A model generated the notes under the pieces. That model saw only the letters and a list, made by a program, of their open reading frames with translations. It had not been told where the DNA came from and did no database searches. Position numbers and translations under genes: made by a program. From Riptortus pedestris (taxonomy: Eukaryota > Arthropoda > Insecta > Hemiptera > Alydidae), in NCBI GenBank assembly GCA_019009955.1, contig CM032229.1, positions 80,368,501-80,432,500 on the forward strand: DNA of 64,000 nt. Reading direction: 5' to 3'. This document shows, one piece after another, positions 1 to 11,928 of the stretch (position 1 is the first letter of the stretch; the number at the start of each line of letters is the position of its first letter).

Positions 1-167
1 CGAACAAATAATTCTATTATTAGCAAATCCACGGGAAAGACGGGTATCAATCCTAAACACTGGGACGGCTAAATGTCAAAATATTGTGCAAAGTAAAGCC
101 TGCCAAAAATATACCATCACCATTCAGCCTCAAATGAATTCCCGGGCGAAGCCGGGTACCTTAGCTA

Positions 168-221
<54 letters not shown>

Positions 222-339
222 GAACGGACCTCATTTTCGTCATCTCCTAGGTAGGATCGATGAACATTTGAGGAAATTTTTCACAACTCGCGTCATGAGT
301 ACGACCTCAATAGCTGATTTTCCGTAAGGGAAATCTGCG
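168..339 (-). mobile_element. HINE-like element, 5' part only
   Basis: A (TA)n tract (about 171-216) is followed by the conserved 5' block on the minus strand. It includes the GAACGGACCTCATTTTCGTC segment and ends at a degenerate terminal palindrome (near 320-338). The 3' half is missing. Just upstream, 140-165 reads CCCGGGCGAAGCCGGGTACC, which looks like the end of another unrelated repeat. Confidence 0.75.
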
Positions 340-380
340 AAAAATTACGAATGCTAGAGAGGTAATAGGCAAATAAATAT

Positions 381-470
381 AAATTTGAACGGACCTCATT
401 TTAGTCATTTCCTAGGTAGGATAGATTTACATTTGAGGATATTTCTCGGAAATCGTGTCTGAAGGCGATT
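381..470 (-). mobile_element. HINE-like element, short 5' fragment
   Basis: A second, more diverged piece of the same 5' block (TTGAACGGACCTCATTTTAG, then a CCTAGGTAGGAT match). It lies 40 bp beyond the previous fragment in the same orientation and lacks the terminal palindrome. Confidence 0.6.
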
Positions 471-1053
471 AAAAGAAGACCAAGTTTATTTAAAAGGACT
501 AGAATGGTAAATCGTTTATGAATGGGGTTAAGGATGAAAAAGTATGTATTCCATCAATACAAGTCACTTTGAAAAGTATTATATTTTTGCCCTTAATAGT
601 AAAGTTATTTCCAGCAATTGGCGTGTAAACATATACTAACAGGTGTGAGGTATGTTGGATAGCCATAACTGTTGAACTGATACCACACCATGTATTGTTT
701 CATATGTAACATGTAGTTACCCCAGTCGAACGTTCCCACTAAACATCAAACACAGCATTTATATAATTCACCGATGTGAAAGTCTTCCTTGACATTCTGA
801 GAAGGATTGTCGAAAGCTTGTGGTTTTATTCACCACACTTCCATATTGCTCCTCTTATCCCCTTGCGCAAATATTCTAACCTCCCCATTCAATATTGAGT
901 CCCAGATTATCGGGATATCTCCAAGCCTTTTCCTTATTCTCCTCTTGAATAATACTATGCATATTTTCTAATTCATGAAATTTCACGGGGATTGCATTTG
1001 TACTGAAGAGCACTCACTAAGCGATTACTGAAAACTTCAAGACATTATTTTAA
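471..1053. other. Unannotated AT-rich stretch
   Basis: I see no gene, clear repeat or coding-like frame here. Confidence 0.5.
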
Positions 1054-2143
1054 TAGTTCGTCGCGCAGGGGCTAAGTAAACTAAGCAGATTTCCCACGTG
1101 CCGGTATTAATCGCTAGTGATCTCACCTACTCTCCACATACTCTCTATTCCTATGTAAAAAAAAAAAAAAAAAACAACAAATGTGTAGAAAAGAGAATTT
1201 AATGACGACTGAAAACGTGATCTTTCATGTTGACTGGAACGGTTAAATATTTGGTAGATATGAAAATAATATTTACGAGAAAAGAACACGGTCTTAATTG
1301 AAAACGTGATCATACAACGAATTTGCATGTATACAGCTAGAAGAAAAACTTTATTTAATAATAATAGTTTGGGCTACCCAAATATATTGGGTTACTGAAG
1401 ATAATGGTAACAGGTTTTTTTTAGATTAATGATAGTTTAAATTCAGAAAATAACATGTTAAAATAATGAGATAATAATATGAATCGACTAAAATAATATA
1501 AGATATACAAATAATTATAATGAAAAAGAAGATGTGATATGTATATATAAAATCGAAATAATAATGTAAATTAAAAATATGCATCGGCCATAAATATGGT
1601 TATTTACGATTGCAAGTGAGTCTATTATAATAGACTCAGCTATGAGTGGCAAACAGCTGGTGCCTAAGCCCAATAATGTGGTTCATGATATAACAGTTTA
1701 TTGTTAATATGTCATGAATAGGAGTGGGGGTTTACTGCAGGCTGAATACAAAAAATCTAAATATCTTGGTTAATATTCATCATTATTTATAGGTAATTCA
1801 ATATGTAATAACATTGTCTCTGTAAAATTTTTCAATCCGACTCATAATACCGGAGATATTTGGAAATTCTCCAACACTAACCTCCAATCCAGGTCCGATT
1901 TCAGCAGTAAACCAACTTTATCATTAGGTATACATAAAGCACTTAAATATCGCGTTTGGTAGCAATCAAACAGAAATTTTGACCGCTAAAGCGTTAATAG
2001 AAAAATATACATATTCAATTTTCATACGGTCCTCATTTTTGTCATCACCCGTAAAGGATTGAAAGACATTTGAATAAAATTGTTTGAAAATAGGGTCATG
2101 AGGAAAACCTCAATAGCAGGAAGGAACATAAGGGAAATCTGCT
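1054..2143 (-). mobile_element. HINE-like element, full-length old copy
   Basis: The 3' terminus (minus strand) is at 1054-1094 with the hairpin region and the AAGCAGATTTCCC subterminal repeat. The body carries the GTTTACTG...GAATAC, GAGATATTTGGAA and GACCGCTAAAGCGTTAA blocks. The 5' end is a degenerate palindrome finishing at AAATCTGCT (2143), next to AATA. It is about 1.1 kb and diverged, so probably old. Confidence 0.8.
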
Positions 2144-2504
2144 AATATATTTAACAATATGTACAAATGCGAATACATGATTCGTCTCTCTTGATAGCAA
2201 TAATCATTGCTAGGAACTATAACTACACTGCAGAGCTACAAGGATTGACTGACTAACACACCTGAAACAGCAGCTGACTCAATCATATTTACTGACTCAC
2301 TCAGCCAGGGGCTCTCACTACAGGATATATAACACTCACATTGAATACTATTAAAAATTTTAAACACTTTAAAATCATTAAGTTACTAATCACTGTGTTA
2401 CTTAAACCACTCATACTTCAATGGCTTGGGCCAGCTGACAAAATTATATAATTTACGAGTATGCAAAACAATTGCCAAAATGATCCAATAATATAAAAGT
2501 ATAT

Positions 2505-4802
2505 ATGAGCCGTTTATTTTGAAAGTGGCCTAACTCCATTTATCTTCAAATCGAGATATTGAAAGTTTTGCGTTTCAATGAATTTAAAAATATACGAATA
2601 AGATACTAAGGAGTCATACTGCTTAAGCGTATCTAAGGATGTTAAATTTAAAGTTCCTGTTAAAATAGTGGCAATTATTAAGTAAATAACGTGCGTTTTC
2701 TTATCAAGAATGGAGTTGGGCCACATTCAAAATTAACAGCCAGATTCATTATAAAATTTAAAGGTGCCCAAGTCAATTCAACATAATTTAAGATGTTTCA
2801 AATTGAAAAAAAAAGAATACGGAATTTGTTTTGCATATGTTGAAAACACTTCGGAAACATAATTTATGCGATTCAAAACATTTTTTAGTTACAGAACATA
2901 GAAAATTACAAACATAAATTTATTACAAAACAGTTTACTATTCATCTACATTTGGTGCATGTGGAAGGGATTTGAAAAAATCATGATGTTCTGGTGGTAT
3001 GTATCGTAATAGGTCAATAATGTCCTAAAATTTTGCTGTTGTAACTTGCCTAATATTTTTATACAATGGTGCCAATACAATATTTTCGAACCTTTTTGGT
3101 CTACCCCGACGTGGTAATAAATTCAGAACTTTAAAATTTTCATTTTCATTCATAGATATCTTATAAAAAATTTTATATGGTTCATTTCTGACAAAACGCA
3201 TCCAACATATTCTTAACCAGTTTACTGATTCTCCATCAGAATTTTTTACTCTTTTAAAAATTGCGTCTTCTAATAATTTTTTTCGATACAAAATCTTCCT
3301 GTCTCATTTCATTTAGAATAAAATTATTACACTTGCGACACTTTTTAATAATCTTGTTATAATCTTGGGGAACGTACAGTAAATTATTTTTTTTAATGCC
3401 ATTTCTACCACGGCAAAATCTCTATCATTTGGTAAAATGTCCTGATATTAAAAATTTATGATCTATAATTTCTACATTATTATCCAAAGCTTGGACAATT
3501 TTCAACCACATTAAAGCTACTTTAATGTTTCTATTTTGCCCGGTGCACATGTCACTGTAAGCTATGATGTGTTTTTCACTTCTTAATTTTTTAATATGTT
3601 TTAAGATGCATGAAACAACTTCTTGAGCACCTCTGGATGCAATAGTTTCATTCCAAACGTACATGACAACATTATTGTTATGAAAATTGTGTATACCAAA
3701 ATTTAGAATATACATATTGCGTTTGTAATAAGCTACTGAGGTAGTCAGCTTGGGATACGGTAATGCTTTTTGTAAGTCGAACGAGAAAGCAAAATAATAA
3801 TCCGAATTACGTGATACTTGCTCCTGAGCTTGTTTTAGTGAATTTCTAGCTGATTCTGCTAGTCTTAAATGGACATCGTGTTCTTCGGTGAGTTTATTCT
3901 TTTCTTCTTCATTATTCCATGCTTTAATTTTAATGTTTAATAAGTCGCATTTTTGGCATGTATCTTTGCGCGGTTGGTGAAAATGTAAATCAAAATCTTT
4001 TTTAAATATTTTCCTATAACTCCACTCATTAACGGCTTTTATTCCATTTTCCTCGCAGTAAAGCTCGTATAAATTAAACATTTTCCTGATAGTTAGATCT
4101 GGACGTAGATATCTTCTATTAAGATTATGAGATCTGGTATAATGGGATTCAAAATTAGGGAAACTTTTAATATGGTTTTGAACTTGCTTTTTCGCTTCTT
4201 CAGGTAATTGTCTTGATGATCCAGCCATCCTCCCACGCATATCATTGCCCACATTTGCAGAGTTCAGTACTCGTTTCAAGCGTCCTTCGCTCACTTTAAA
4301 AGTATCCAAAAAGAAGAAGTATTTCCTTTTTCTTATTCGATTTTTTTTAAATTATTAATTACTATTTCTTCTTCACTATCTGAACTAAGTGGTCTTATTC
4401 TGTTCTTCCTCATGGGTGAAATAATTTCTATAATTTAATATTAAATTTAAAGTTTTATATTAATTAAACGTACAGGATAATGAACTAACGCAATTGTCCC
4501 AAAAATGAGGTTAACTTGTAAATACTAATTAATTGAAATTACCTTCATCATTGCTTTCCGACATTATCAATAGTAAATATCTTGATATAACTATAAATGG
4601 AGTTGGGCCACTTTCAAACTACACGGCTCAGTTATTCAATTAATTCGGAAAACGTATGTGTAAAAAATGTATCGTATTTTCTCTGAATATAAGCAATCTG
4701 AAGTGCTTCACTGATAAATAACATGAAGTTGTACATGTAACCTTGGTAACCGGCAAAAAATTGAAAAACGGAGTTAGGTCACTTTCAAAATAAACGGTTC
4801 AT
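2505..4802 (-). mobile_element. DNA transposon with 37-bp TIRs carrying a DUF7869-like gene
   Basis: Left end 2505-2541 and right end 4766-4802 are inverted copies of one another over 37 bp with three mismatches, all transitions. The left end begins ATGAGCCGTTTATTTTGAAA and the right end reads ATGAACCGTTTATTTTGAAA on the minus strand. ATAT flanks both sides (2501-2504, 4803-4806) and may be a 4-bp target duplication, although the AT-rich context makes that ambiguous. The interior holds one minus-strand coding region (2938-4309) in its middle. Two extra copies of the terminal motif lie inside, at 2709-2741 and 4594-4630. The coding relic does not resemble mariner, piggyBac or hAT transposases, so the superfamily is unresolved. 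Confidence 0.7.
2938..4309 (-). pseudogene. DUF7869-like protein gene, disrupted
   Basis: The N-terminal and central part is an open frame of 294 codons (4309-3425). It has a Cys motif (KDTCQKCDLLN, about residue 115) and the family-typical YSDMCTGQNRN followed by DHKFLISGH near its end. These match the uncharacterised DUF7869 family of invertebrate proteins as I know it. At about 3437 a small deletion shifts the frame. The continuation (about 3435-3028) encodes a second Cys pair (KKCRKCN) and then RRGRPKRFENIVLAPLYKNI. A TAG at 3025-3027 interrupts it, and the same frame resumes for 28 codons including IPPEHHDFFKSLPHAP, to a TAG at 2938-2940. The start is uncertain: 4309 is a TTG. A homologous-looking extension to an ATG at 4413 needs one base more than the 8-T run at 4341-4348. 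Two or three lesions make this a pseudogene. The biochemical function of the family is not established; its place between inverted repeats suggests a transposition role. Confidence 0.75.
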
Positions 4803-5621
4803 ATATCACTCCGTTATAAAATAAATAATATTTTTAAAATTAAGAAGTATATTTAATTTAATAGTTTTCTCTCATTTACAAAATATTATGGATTTTGGAG
4901 ATTTGAGCCACCAATTTAACTACATTGCCGTAATTTGTCTTGAAATAAGTTCATGAATACATTTCCTACTGTGAGAATAATTCGATTACGATGGACGAAA
5001 TACAACGGGAAGCACCGTAAATACAACTCCCATCAAAACTGCATAAAGTATTTTTTTCTTGTAAATTGTTTGTATATGGATTGACGTTTGACTGGCTAGG
5101 CTAGTACTCTATGAACTAAGGCGTTCTTTGATGACATTTATTCTATTATTTTAACTCATTACTCCTAAGGGGAATGATATACATGACAAAAAATGACGTC
5201 CGTAAAAATTGTATACATTTATTTTATAAATATATATATTTTATCCTCTTTTCTTTTGAGAATGAACAAGGAAATGCAGACGGTCACAAGGACGTGCAAT
5301 GATTTCCCGTTTTGCCTTTTGCATCAGACCGTAGACCAATAAAGGGAAACATTTCATTCATAACAAGAAGACTAGAATGGAATTTCCGTTCAGACCAGAG
5401 TTGTTAGTGAGCCATCGCTCCGTAGCATGCATATGATGTCTAATGATTGGTATTAGCCGATATGAATGTGCAGACCATGTTATGAATGTGTTATCCACGT
5501 GTGTTACCTCACTTAGATGTTTAAGTGAGAAATTAGTCTAGGAGGTGAAGAGGTCGGAGTTCGGGCCTAAAAATCAACGAAACACTGGTACCAGGTGGTT
5601 TAAATACAATTTCTATAACAA
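4803..5621. other. Unannotated AT-rich stretch
   Basis: I see no coding-like frame or recognisable repeat. Confidence 0.45.
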
Positions 5622-6068
5622 AATGTCCGCCACGCAGGGGCGGCGTTAACTAAGCAGATTTCCAAAGTTCATCTCCTCAAAATATGCATTTACCACAAAA
5701 TTTAAAATTTCAATGACAACAATATTTGGTACTTAGGATTTACATAATAAAGAGCGTTATAATATAACAGCTTATTGTTCATATAAAATGAGTAGGAGTG
5801 TGAGTTTACTGTGGGCCGAATCTCGATTAATATTCAAGATAAAGGTAAATAACAATTATTATACTTCATTTAATTTGCAATAAGATTGGGTTTATGTAAT
5901 TTTTCTATCCGACGAATAATAACGGAGATATTTTGAATTTTCTAAACCCCTCCTCCCACTTTTCCGATTTCTGCCATTAACAAACTTGATCTTTCTTCTT
6001 ACATAAAACGATTAAATATTGAGTTTATTAACGATCAAACAAAAATTACGACCACTAGAGCGTTAACA

Positions 6069-6157
<89 letters not shown>

Positions 6158-6276
6158 TTAAATTTTGAACATTTTCGTCAACCCCTGGGTAGGATCGATG
6201 GATATTTGAAAATCTTTTCGAAAATCGCGTCATGAGTACGACCTCATTAGCTGATTTCCCTTAAAGGAAGTCTGCT
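5622..6276 (-). mobile_element. HINE-like element with (CA)n(TA)n core
   Basis: The 3' hairpin end lies at 5622-5672 and the 5' palindrome (TTTCCCTTAAAGGAAGTCTGCT) ends at 6276. The central microsatellite is unusual: (CA)n at about 6069-6106 runs directly into (TA)n to about 6154. The mixed tract indicates slippage plus point mutation within the family's AT core. Confidence 0.8.
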
Positions 6277-8447
6277 AAAAATAAGAAGAAAATTAATTTC
6301 ATTCAAGTATTTATACATTCAAATATAGAGTTAATTTGTAAAATGGAAGTAATTTTCTTTTAGAGTTAATCCAGTGAGCTGTACTTTATCCAACACCAAT
6401 TACATTTATATTGTTTCCCGTCGGCTAATTGATTAGTATATTCAGTTACTGAGCGCCATTGATATGTTTATCAAATTAATCTCGCAACTTTCCCCAGCCA
6501 TTCATTCTCAATTAATTAATGAGGTGGTCTTCAATTTAGTAAATATAATAACGAATAATTATCTCGGCGTCAATTACATTGATTTATCTCATTCATACAA
6601 TTTATGATTGAGATGCTTCATACATATATCTAACTATAAATGAGTGCGTTAGATAATAAAGATAAGCATGCATTTATGCAGTGCTTGCTCCATGAGTATG
6701 CACTGAATCATTGTAGTTTAGCCGGATCCTTGAAGAGGCAAGATTACTTCCTCGTACGAAGTAAAGGACATGATCTAAACGGAACTTTCCATTTTGCCCC
6801 GTCCTCAATCCGTCTTGTCTAGGTCATGTGTATCTTATTTGACACAACTCAAAAACGGCTAGCCATTGGAAGTTGAAATTTCCCATTTAGAACTGTTGTA
6901 AGATTTAGTTTTGTAACTTTTCTTTAAATCGGAATTGGAAAAGGGAGGAGGGGCGAGAGAAGAGTGAAAATAAAAACTTTCGAATATTTGTATCTCCTGA
7001 AATATAAGGTTATTTTTTTTTTTTATTTATTGTCATATCTATAAATTTTATTCCATGGGATTTTTCTATACGATATATTGGAACGGAAAATGTATATGAA
7101 CATTCCAAATAGTATAATTTTAGGTGAAGTGTGCACAACAGAAAGGCAAAAAGCGGTCTAAAAGAAAAAGAGGAAAATTCATTTCCTCATAACTTGGTTT
7201 TCCTACCCTAAGATGATTAGCACTTATTCCTAGGCTCTCTTGAAATAAAGTAACCTTAAATCGTGGTTTACAAGCATCGCGCAATTAAGGGGAGGCTACT
7301 GCAGTTTAGGAATATCTCAATACTGTAGATCCAAAAAACATAACAATATTTTAATATTAATAATAAATATCAAGATAATGATGGAATTACTAAAATTGAT
7401 TTGTATGGATTGATCCATTCCAACTAAAATAAGACAAGCAGTCTGTTCATATTTTTATTTAATTCAGTCGTCAAAGGCGTACAACCCTTTTTATATCTAT
7501 CCCTAAAGATTTTTAATTAAGCGATTAGTTTATTTTATATATTACAGCCTTATTTTTTGCTTATTGCATTAATCGTTCTAATATTATTAGTGTTTTGTCA
7601 CAGACAATAAATTTGGTCTAAATTGTTAATGATCATATACGGTCGTAGGTGGTACATAATGAATGCCAAAGAATCTGTTCATTCTTGATAAAATGATGAT
7701 ATTAGTACTTTTGTATTTTGTTGGCCAATTTGTAGAATATTTTAAAATTTAGGTTCTTTACTGTGCAGTATGCGTAGTCGGGAAAGGAGTGCTTTATAAA
7801 GTACTTGTACAAGTAAAGGTTCTAGATGCTATTTAAGAAGTAATTAAATTAGATAGAATTTTTTCGAAAAAAAATTTCCATGTATTTCATTACGAAGGAT
7901 TTTTATATTGTAAATATAGATAAGTCCTTTTCTTTCTTTCTCATGATGGTGCCATCCTCACAACGTTTATAAGTGATATAAATCTAAATCTTTGGTCGAA
8001 CAGACTATGAAGGCGCCTGGCATATGGCTTTTGTGATTTGGGTCAAGTGGTCAGCTTGACTCACTTCCCTGTAATTTCGGTAGCGACAAATACAAGTACA
8101 AGTCGCTCTTCGTGTATTTACTCAATCGCCTTAAAATACTCAAAGTATTCAAATTAGTAAACCATATTCACCATCAAATTTACAGGTTATCTAATGGAGT
8201 TTAGAAGATTGTTTTATAAGAATAATTACTACCGCTACACACATCATTACACAAATTCTATAGGTGTATGGCATTGAAACCTGTTTCCTTTACACTCATG
8301 GTCTATCCTAATGAGTTTATACCACTTATAGCACATTAAATAATCATACAAAGCTATTAGGAACAATATACATAGTTTCTTGGAATATTACTGTCCCCTA
8401 ACAAGGCTAGCTCGGAAACTCAATATTGTCTCACAATGTACTTAACA
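6277..8447. other. Unannotated AT-rich stretch
   Basis: A 60-codon frame at 6640-6822 has no recognisable similarity and no gene context. Nothing else was identified. Confidence 0.4.
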
Positions 8448-9160
8448 TTTATTTATTTTGGAGCGTTCGCAGCGAGGCGATATTGCTCATTAAAAAAAAC
8501 AATGTATATAAACAAAATACAAAAATGAAAACAGTAACAAGAAAAAATTAAACAATACAAACTAAGAACGCAAACAAATAACAAAACCAACTAAATAACA
8601 GAACGCAACAAAATAACAAAACGCTACTAAATAACAGAACGCAATCAAATAACAAAACTCAACTTAAAACCAGAATGCAATCAAATAAATGGGCGTACAC
8701 ATACAGTAAAACAGTTTAGCTGGAGTTTAAAATATTTAATTTAAGAAGGATTAAAAAGGATTTTTAAATGTAATACTTCTAAATTTGTGTGTATATGTTA
8801 ATGTCATGTAAATGTTGGAGTATTATGGGAATGTGTGGGCTACCTTCAGTAAGTAAGTCGTGTAAGTCATGAGGGATATTTAGATGGTCACGTCTTTTGC
8901 AGTCTGTTAGTATGTTTTTATTGTAAGCGGAGCGTTACACTCATTGCATTTAGGCATTCTTTTCTTTTCAAATAGGTAACCATGGGTTAGGCGAAAATGA
9001 CCTATACGCAGTCTTGTAAGGACTACTTCATTTCTCCGTGTAAATGCTTCAAATTTATCACTCCCTGTCTTAACTGTAGTTTTAATTTGTCTCTGTTTGT
9101 TGTCTGTTAATAACTAGTCCTGTTGCCATTCTTGGAGTATGTTAGTTGACTGTTGATAAT
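8448..9160 (-). pseudogene. Jockey-like LINE, C-terminus and 3' tail
   Basis: On the minus strand from about 9150, a broken frame encodes the conserved C-terminal region of Jockey-type non-LTR polyproteins: EWQQD, then VVLTRLRIGHFRLTHGY, then a CxxC-type segment (PKCNECNAPLTIK). After a one-base frameshift near 8914 it continues ILTDCKRRDHLNIPHDLHDLL. An in-frame stop also occurs near 9110. The downstream untranslated region is A-rich and ends GAGCAATATCGCCTCGCTGC followed by AAATAAATAAAT (8448-8490), a typical LINE tail. Only the 3' end of the element survives, as expected from incomplete reverse transcription. Related tails occur at 31711 and 32010. Confidence 0.75.
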
Positions 9161-9537
9161 TTCCATGTCACCATATTGCAATTTCGTAGATCATTTGTTG
9201 TATTAGTGTGAGTCAAGTTATAATAAAGGAATATTTGTGATAAAGAAGAGTGATGAGAGAGAGGCACCTCTGATAAGGTTGCAATGTAGGTTAGCATCGA
9301 ACGGTTAGTTAATAATTGGCGTGGGATGGAGCCACTAGGCTGGAGGGATCATCAAATATGGACTGATGATTGCTTTATTCACTAACGCCCTGTTGATTCC
9401 AACCAGGGCAAATCGTCTTCCTGTACAATCAAGAAAACCGATCCTAATGAGTTACAGCGATATACGCTACATTACATGATATTGGAGATGGATTATAATT
9501 AAGGAGCTGATTAATGAGATTGAGTAAAAATCAATTT

Positions 9538-9757
9538 GGGGCCCAGGTTAGCCATGTGAGTTAAGGCGTTGGTCTTAATCTCACTTTGTATGCCTAGAGT
9601 CGTGAGTTCGTTACTCACCTGGGCAATAGGAATTTATTTAATGACAAGCTCATTAAACCGAATCCTTAGTCACACACTGGATAGAAAATGGCCTTAACTC
9701 GCAGATAAGCAGTCCCAATTAGCCTTAGAAGCACAAAAGTGGGCGTTAATTAATAAC
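9538..9757 (+). mobile_element. tRNA-derived SINE, full-length copy
   Basis: Begins GGGGCCCAGGTTAGCC with an A-box-like segment (TGAGTTAAGGCGTTGG) and a B-box-like segment (GTGAGTTCGTTACTC). An unrelated body follows (CTTAGTC...CTGGATAGAAAA, CCCAATTAGCCTTAG) and the tail is TTAATTAATAA. Homologous copies lie at 10494, 31057 and 58741. ATCAATT flanks both sides and is a weak target-duplication candidate. Confidence 0.8.
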
Positions 9758-10493
9758 AACGGAATCCATCAATTATTAAGCTATACGAAATTTATTACTG
9801 AATATTTTCGTAAAAGGTTAGCGTATTTGCATAATTCTAAGAGTTTCTTGAGTGTGTTGGTAATGCTTTGAAACACAGGAGTTTATAGTGGTAAAATGAA
9901 TAATGGAGAAGCGTAAGTGAGTGAGTGACTTCGAGGAGAAAACATTTAATAATGGGGTTACTAATTTTTGGACATTGAGGATGCCTGGGAAAAATGAAAA
10001 ATCATTTCAAGATTTAGGAATAATTCTGAGTAATTGGAACCTGAATAAATTGTTTAAATGAGGATAATTTATCTAGCTATTTAAGCTATTTTATCAAGTA
10101 ATTTTGATGAAATATTCCTTACAGTGTAGGCAGGTTTCTAAGAAACATTTGAAACATCAGTTTTTATAGATTGTTGCTTGTGGAATGTCCGTCCATATTG
10201 CTAAAATTAGTAGGATTTAATATTTGAAAAATTAAAGGGAATTGTTGTAAAGGGAAGAACATAAACTGAAGGAACTGAATGCCAACTTATGATCTGCTTT
10301 TGCAAATGCGTCAAGAATTTCCGTTTATTGTGAAAATATGGGCTACAATAAAAGAGAATATCCACATCATAAAAAAACGTGATCAATAAGAAAACAGAAA
10401 TTAAACATGTGAATTATAAACGTTTTAATTTATCAGAAACTCTGAAGTAATGATTGTTCATTTATAAATTTCTTCTTTACGATTTAGAATTTG

Positions 10494-10662
10494 CGAAACC
10501 TTGAGTGGCGAGTTCGATTCCCGCTTGGGCATAGAAATTTATTTAGTGGCGGAATTCATTAAATACAATACTTAGTCCCACCCTGGCTAGAAAAGGTGGT
10601 AACCTGTAGATAACCCGTCCCAATTAGCCTTAGTTGCAAAAAGTGGACGTTAATAAATAATT
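10494..10662 (+). mobile_element. tRNA-derived SINE, 5'-truncated copy
   Basis: Starts inside the head just before the B box (GAGTGGCGAGTTCGATTCCC) and continues through the body to TTAATAAATAATTAA. The missing A box marks a 5' truncation. Confidence 0.8.
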
Positions 10663-10664
10663 AA

Positions 10665-10890
10665 AAATTTACTTCATTAGGAATAATCGATATTTTTCTA
10701 TCGTGATGTATCGATCTAAATCAGCTGACTTGACCCGCCATACTTTGTAAGCCATTCACTAACTGTCACTGCTAAGTAACTATGTAGCCAATAGTATCAT
10801 CTCAGTATTATATTTTCTCCTGATGAGGCGTCATGTGGACGGGAAACTTGTAGAGAAATAAAAACGATATTGATAATCATTTGAGGATTT
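10665..10890 (+). repeat. Dispersed repeat A with hammerhead-like core
   Basis: Homologous in reverse to 23055-23300. Shared blocks are TTCATTAGGAATAATCGATA, TAAATCAGCTGACTTGAC, CGCCATACTTTG and the 3' part CCTGATGAGGCG...GAAACTTGT...AATAAAAA. The CTGATGA (10820-10826) and GAAAC (10843-10847) spacing with CGTC/GACG between them resembles a hammerhead ribozyme core. Such ribozymes are known in Penelope-like retroelement ends. The repeat is clear; the ribozyme reading is inference. Confidence 0.6.
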
Positions 10891-11060
10891 CTTTTTTGTT
10901 GACTTTCGCCATAAGTGTGTTAAATGCTTTCTGAAATGGATAGAGTATTAATACAAACTCAACTGGAAGGGAGAACATAGGAAGTTAAGGAAGGAAACTG
11001 GGATGTAGAAAGGTAGACTGGATTATAGAGAAGTGCAGTGCAAGCAGATAGTAGGTGCCC

Positions 11061-11240
11061 CTAGAAGGAGTCCAGGTGCAGAAAGGCAGGTGGTAGGAAG
11101 CACAAAAGAGGGAGAGCAAACTCCTCCACATCAGCAGGGTAAATGTCCTCAGTTTGCCCCACTACTCCACCACTCACAATATACTCCTCCATGACCTTGT
11201 CGCCCAAGCTACTCTCGTCAAACTCGCGAAATCTAACCAT
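11061..11240 (-). CDS. Unrecognised 59-codon ORF in a GC-richer patch
   Basis: From the ATG at 11238-11240 the frame runs 59 codons (MVRFREFDESSLGDKVMEEY...) with an acidic first half and a hydrophobic Leu/Pro-rich end. Base composition is more balanced than the surroundings, which suggests a gene or transposon fragment. I recognise no family and see no splice context. It may not be a gene. Confidence 0.2.
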   Translation of the reverse strand: MVRFREFDESSLGDKVMEEYIVSGGVVGQTEDIYPADVEEFALPLLCFLPPAFLHLDSF

Positions 11241-11928
11241 CGTTAAAAAAAAGGTCAACCCTTCTACTGGGTTTTAACTCCTTCTTGCAGAGCATTCGAG
11301 CGCCCTGCCACCTCATCAGTGAGCGCTTTGTTAAAATAGTAATACACAAAACAAAAAAAAATATGGTCAATAAATGTTATAACAATGACATTAGTGAAAC
11401 ATTTTATGTTGCAAAAATAAACTATACCATTAGTAATAACAATTTTAAAAACCTCTCATATAATTTAAAACCAATAGGATAACAGGATACATAAAAAAAT
11501 ACCCGCCTATTTCCCCAAATTAATGACTGTATATACCTGTAAAATAAGAATCAAACGAAATGACTATCCCCAAAAAGAAATCAACAGTTAATGAAAAATA
11601 TTTACCAGCATCAATCTTCTAACATAAATCGGCGATGAGGACTCGCTGCTACGTAGTTTAGCTTTTGCAGCCAATTTGGCTGTCTCTTTTTGCCAACTAG
11701 GGAATTCAAGTTGAAACTCAAGAAAATTCCGGTAGAAAACAGCAGATTCTTAAATAACAGAATTTTTGGCAAATGCGCTCATTAGAGTATGTTGATTCCG
11801 CCTATAACACAATGTTTTATATTCAACACAAGTAAAAGCAAATTTATAAAGTTTAGCACATATATGTACCCTGAATAATCATTGTGTAAAACCACCTGTA
11901 AAATTCTTCTATCTCGAATTTTATTTTA

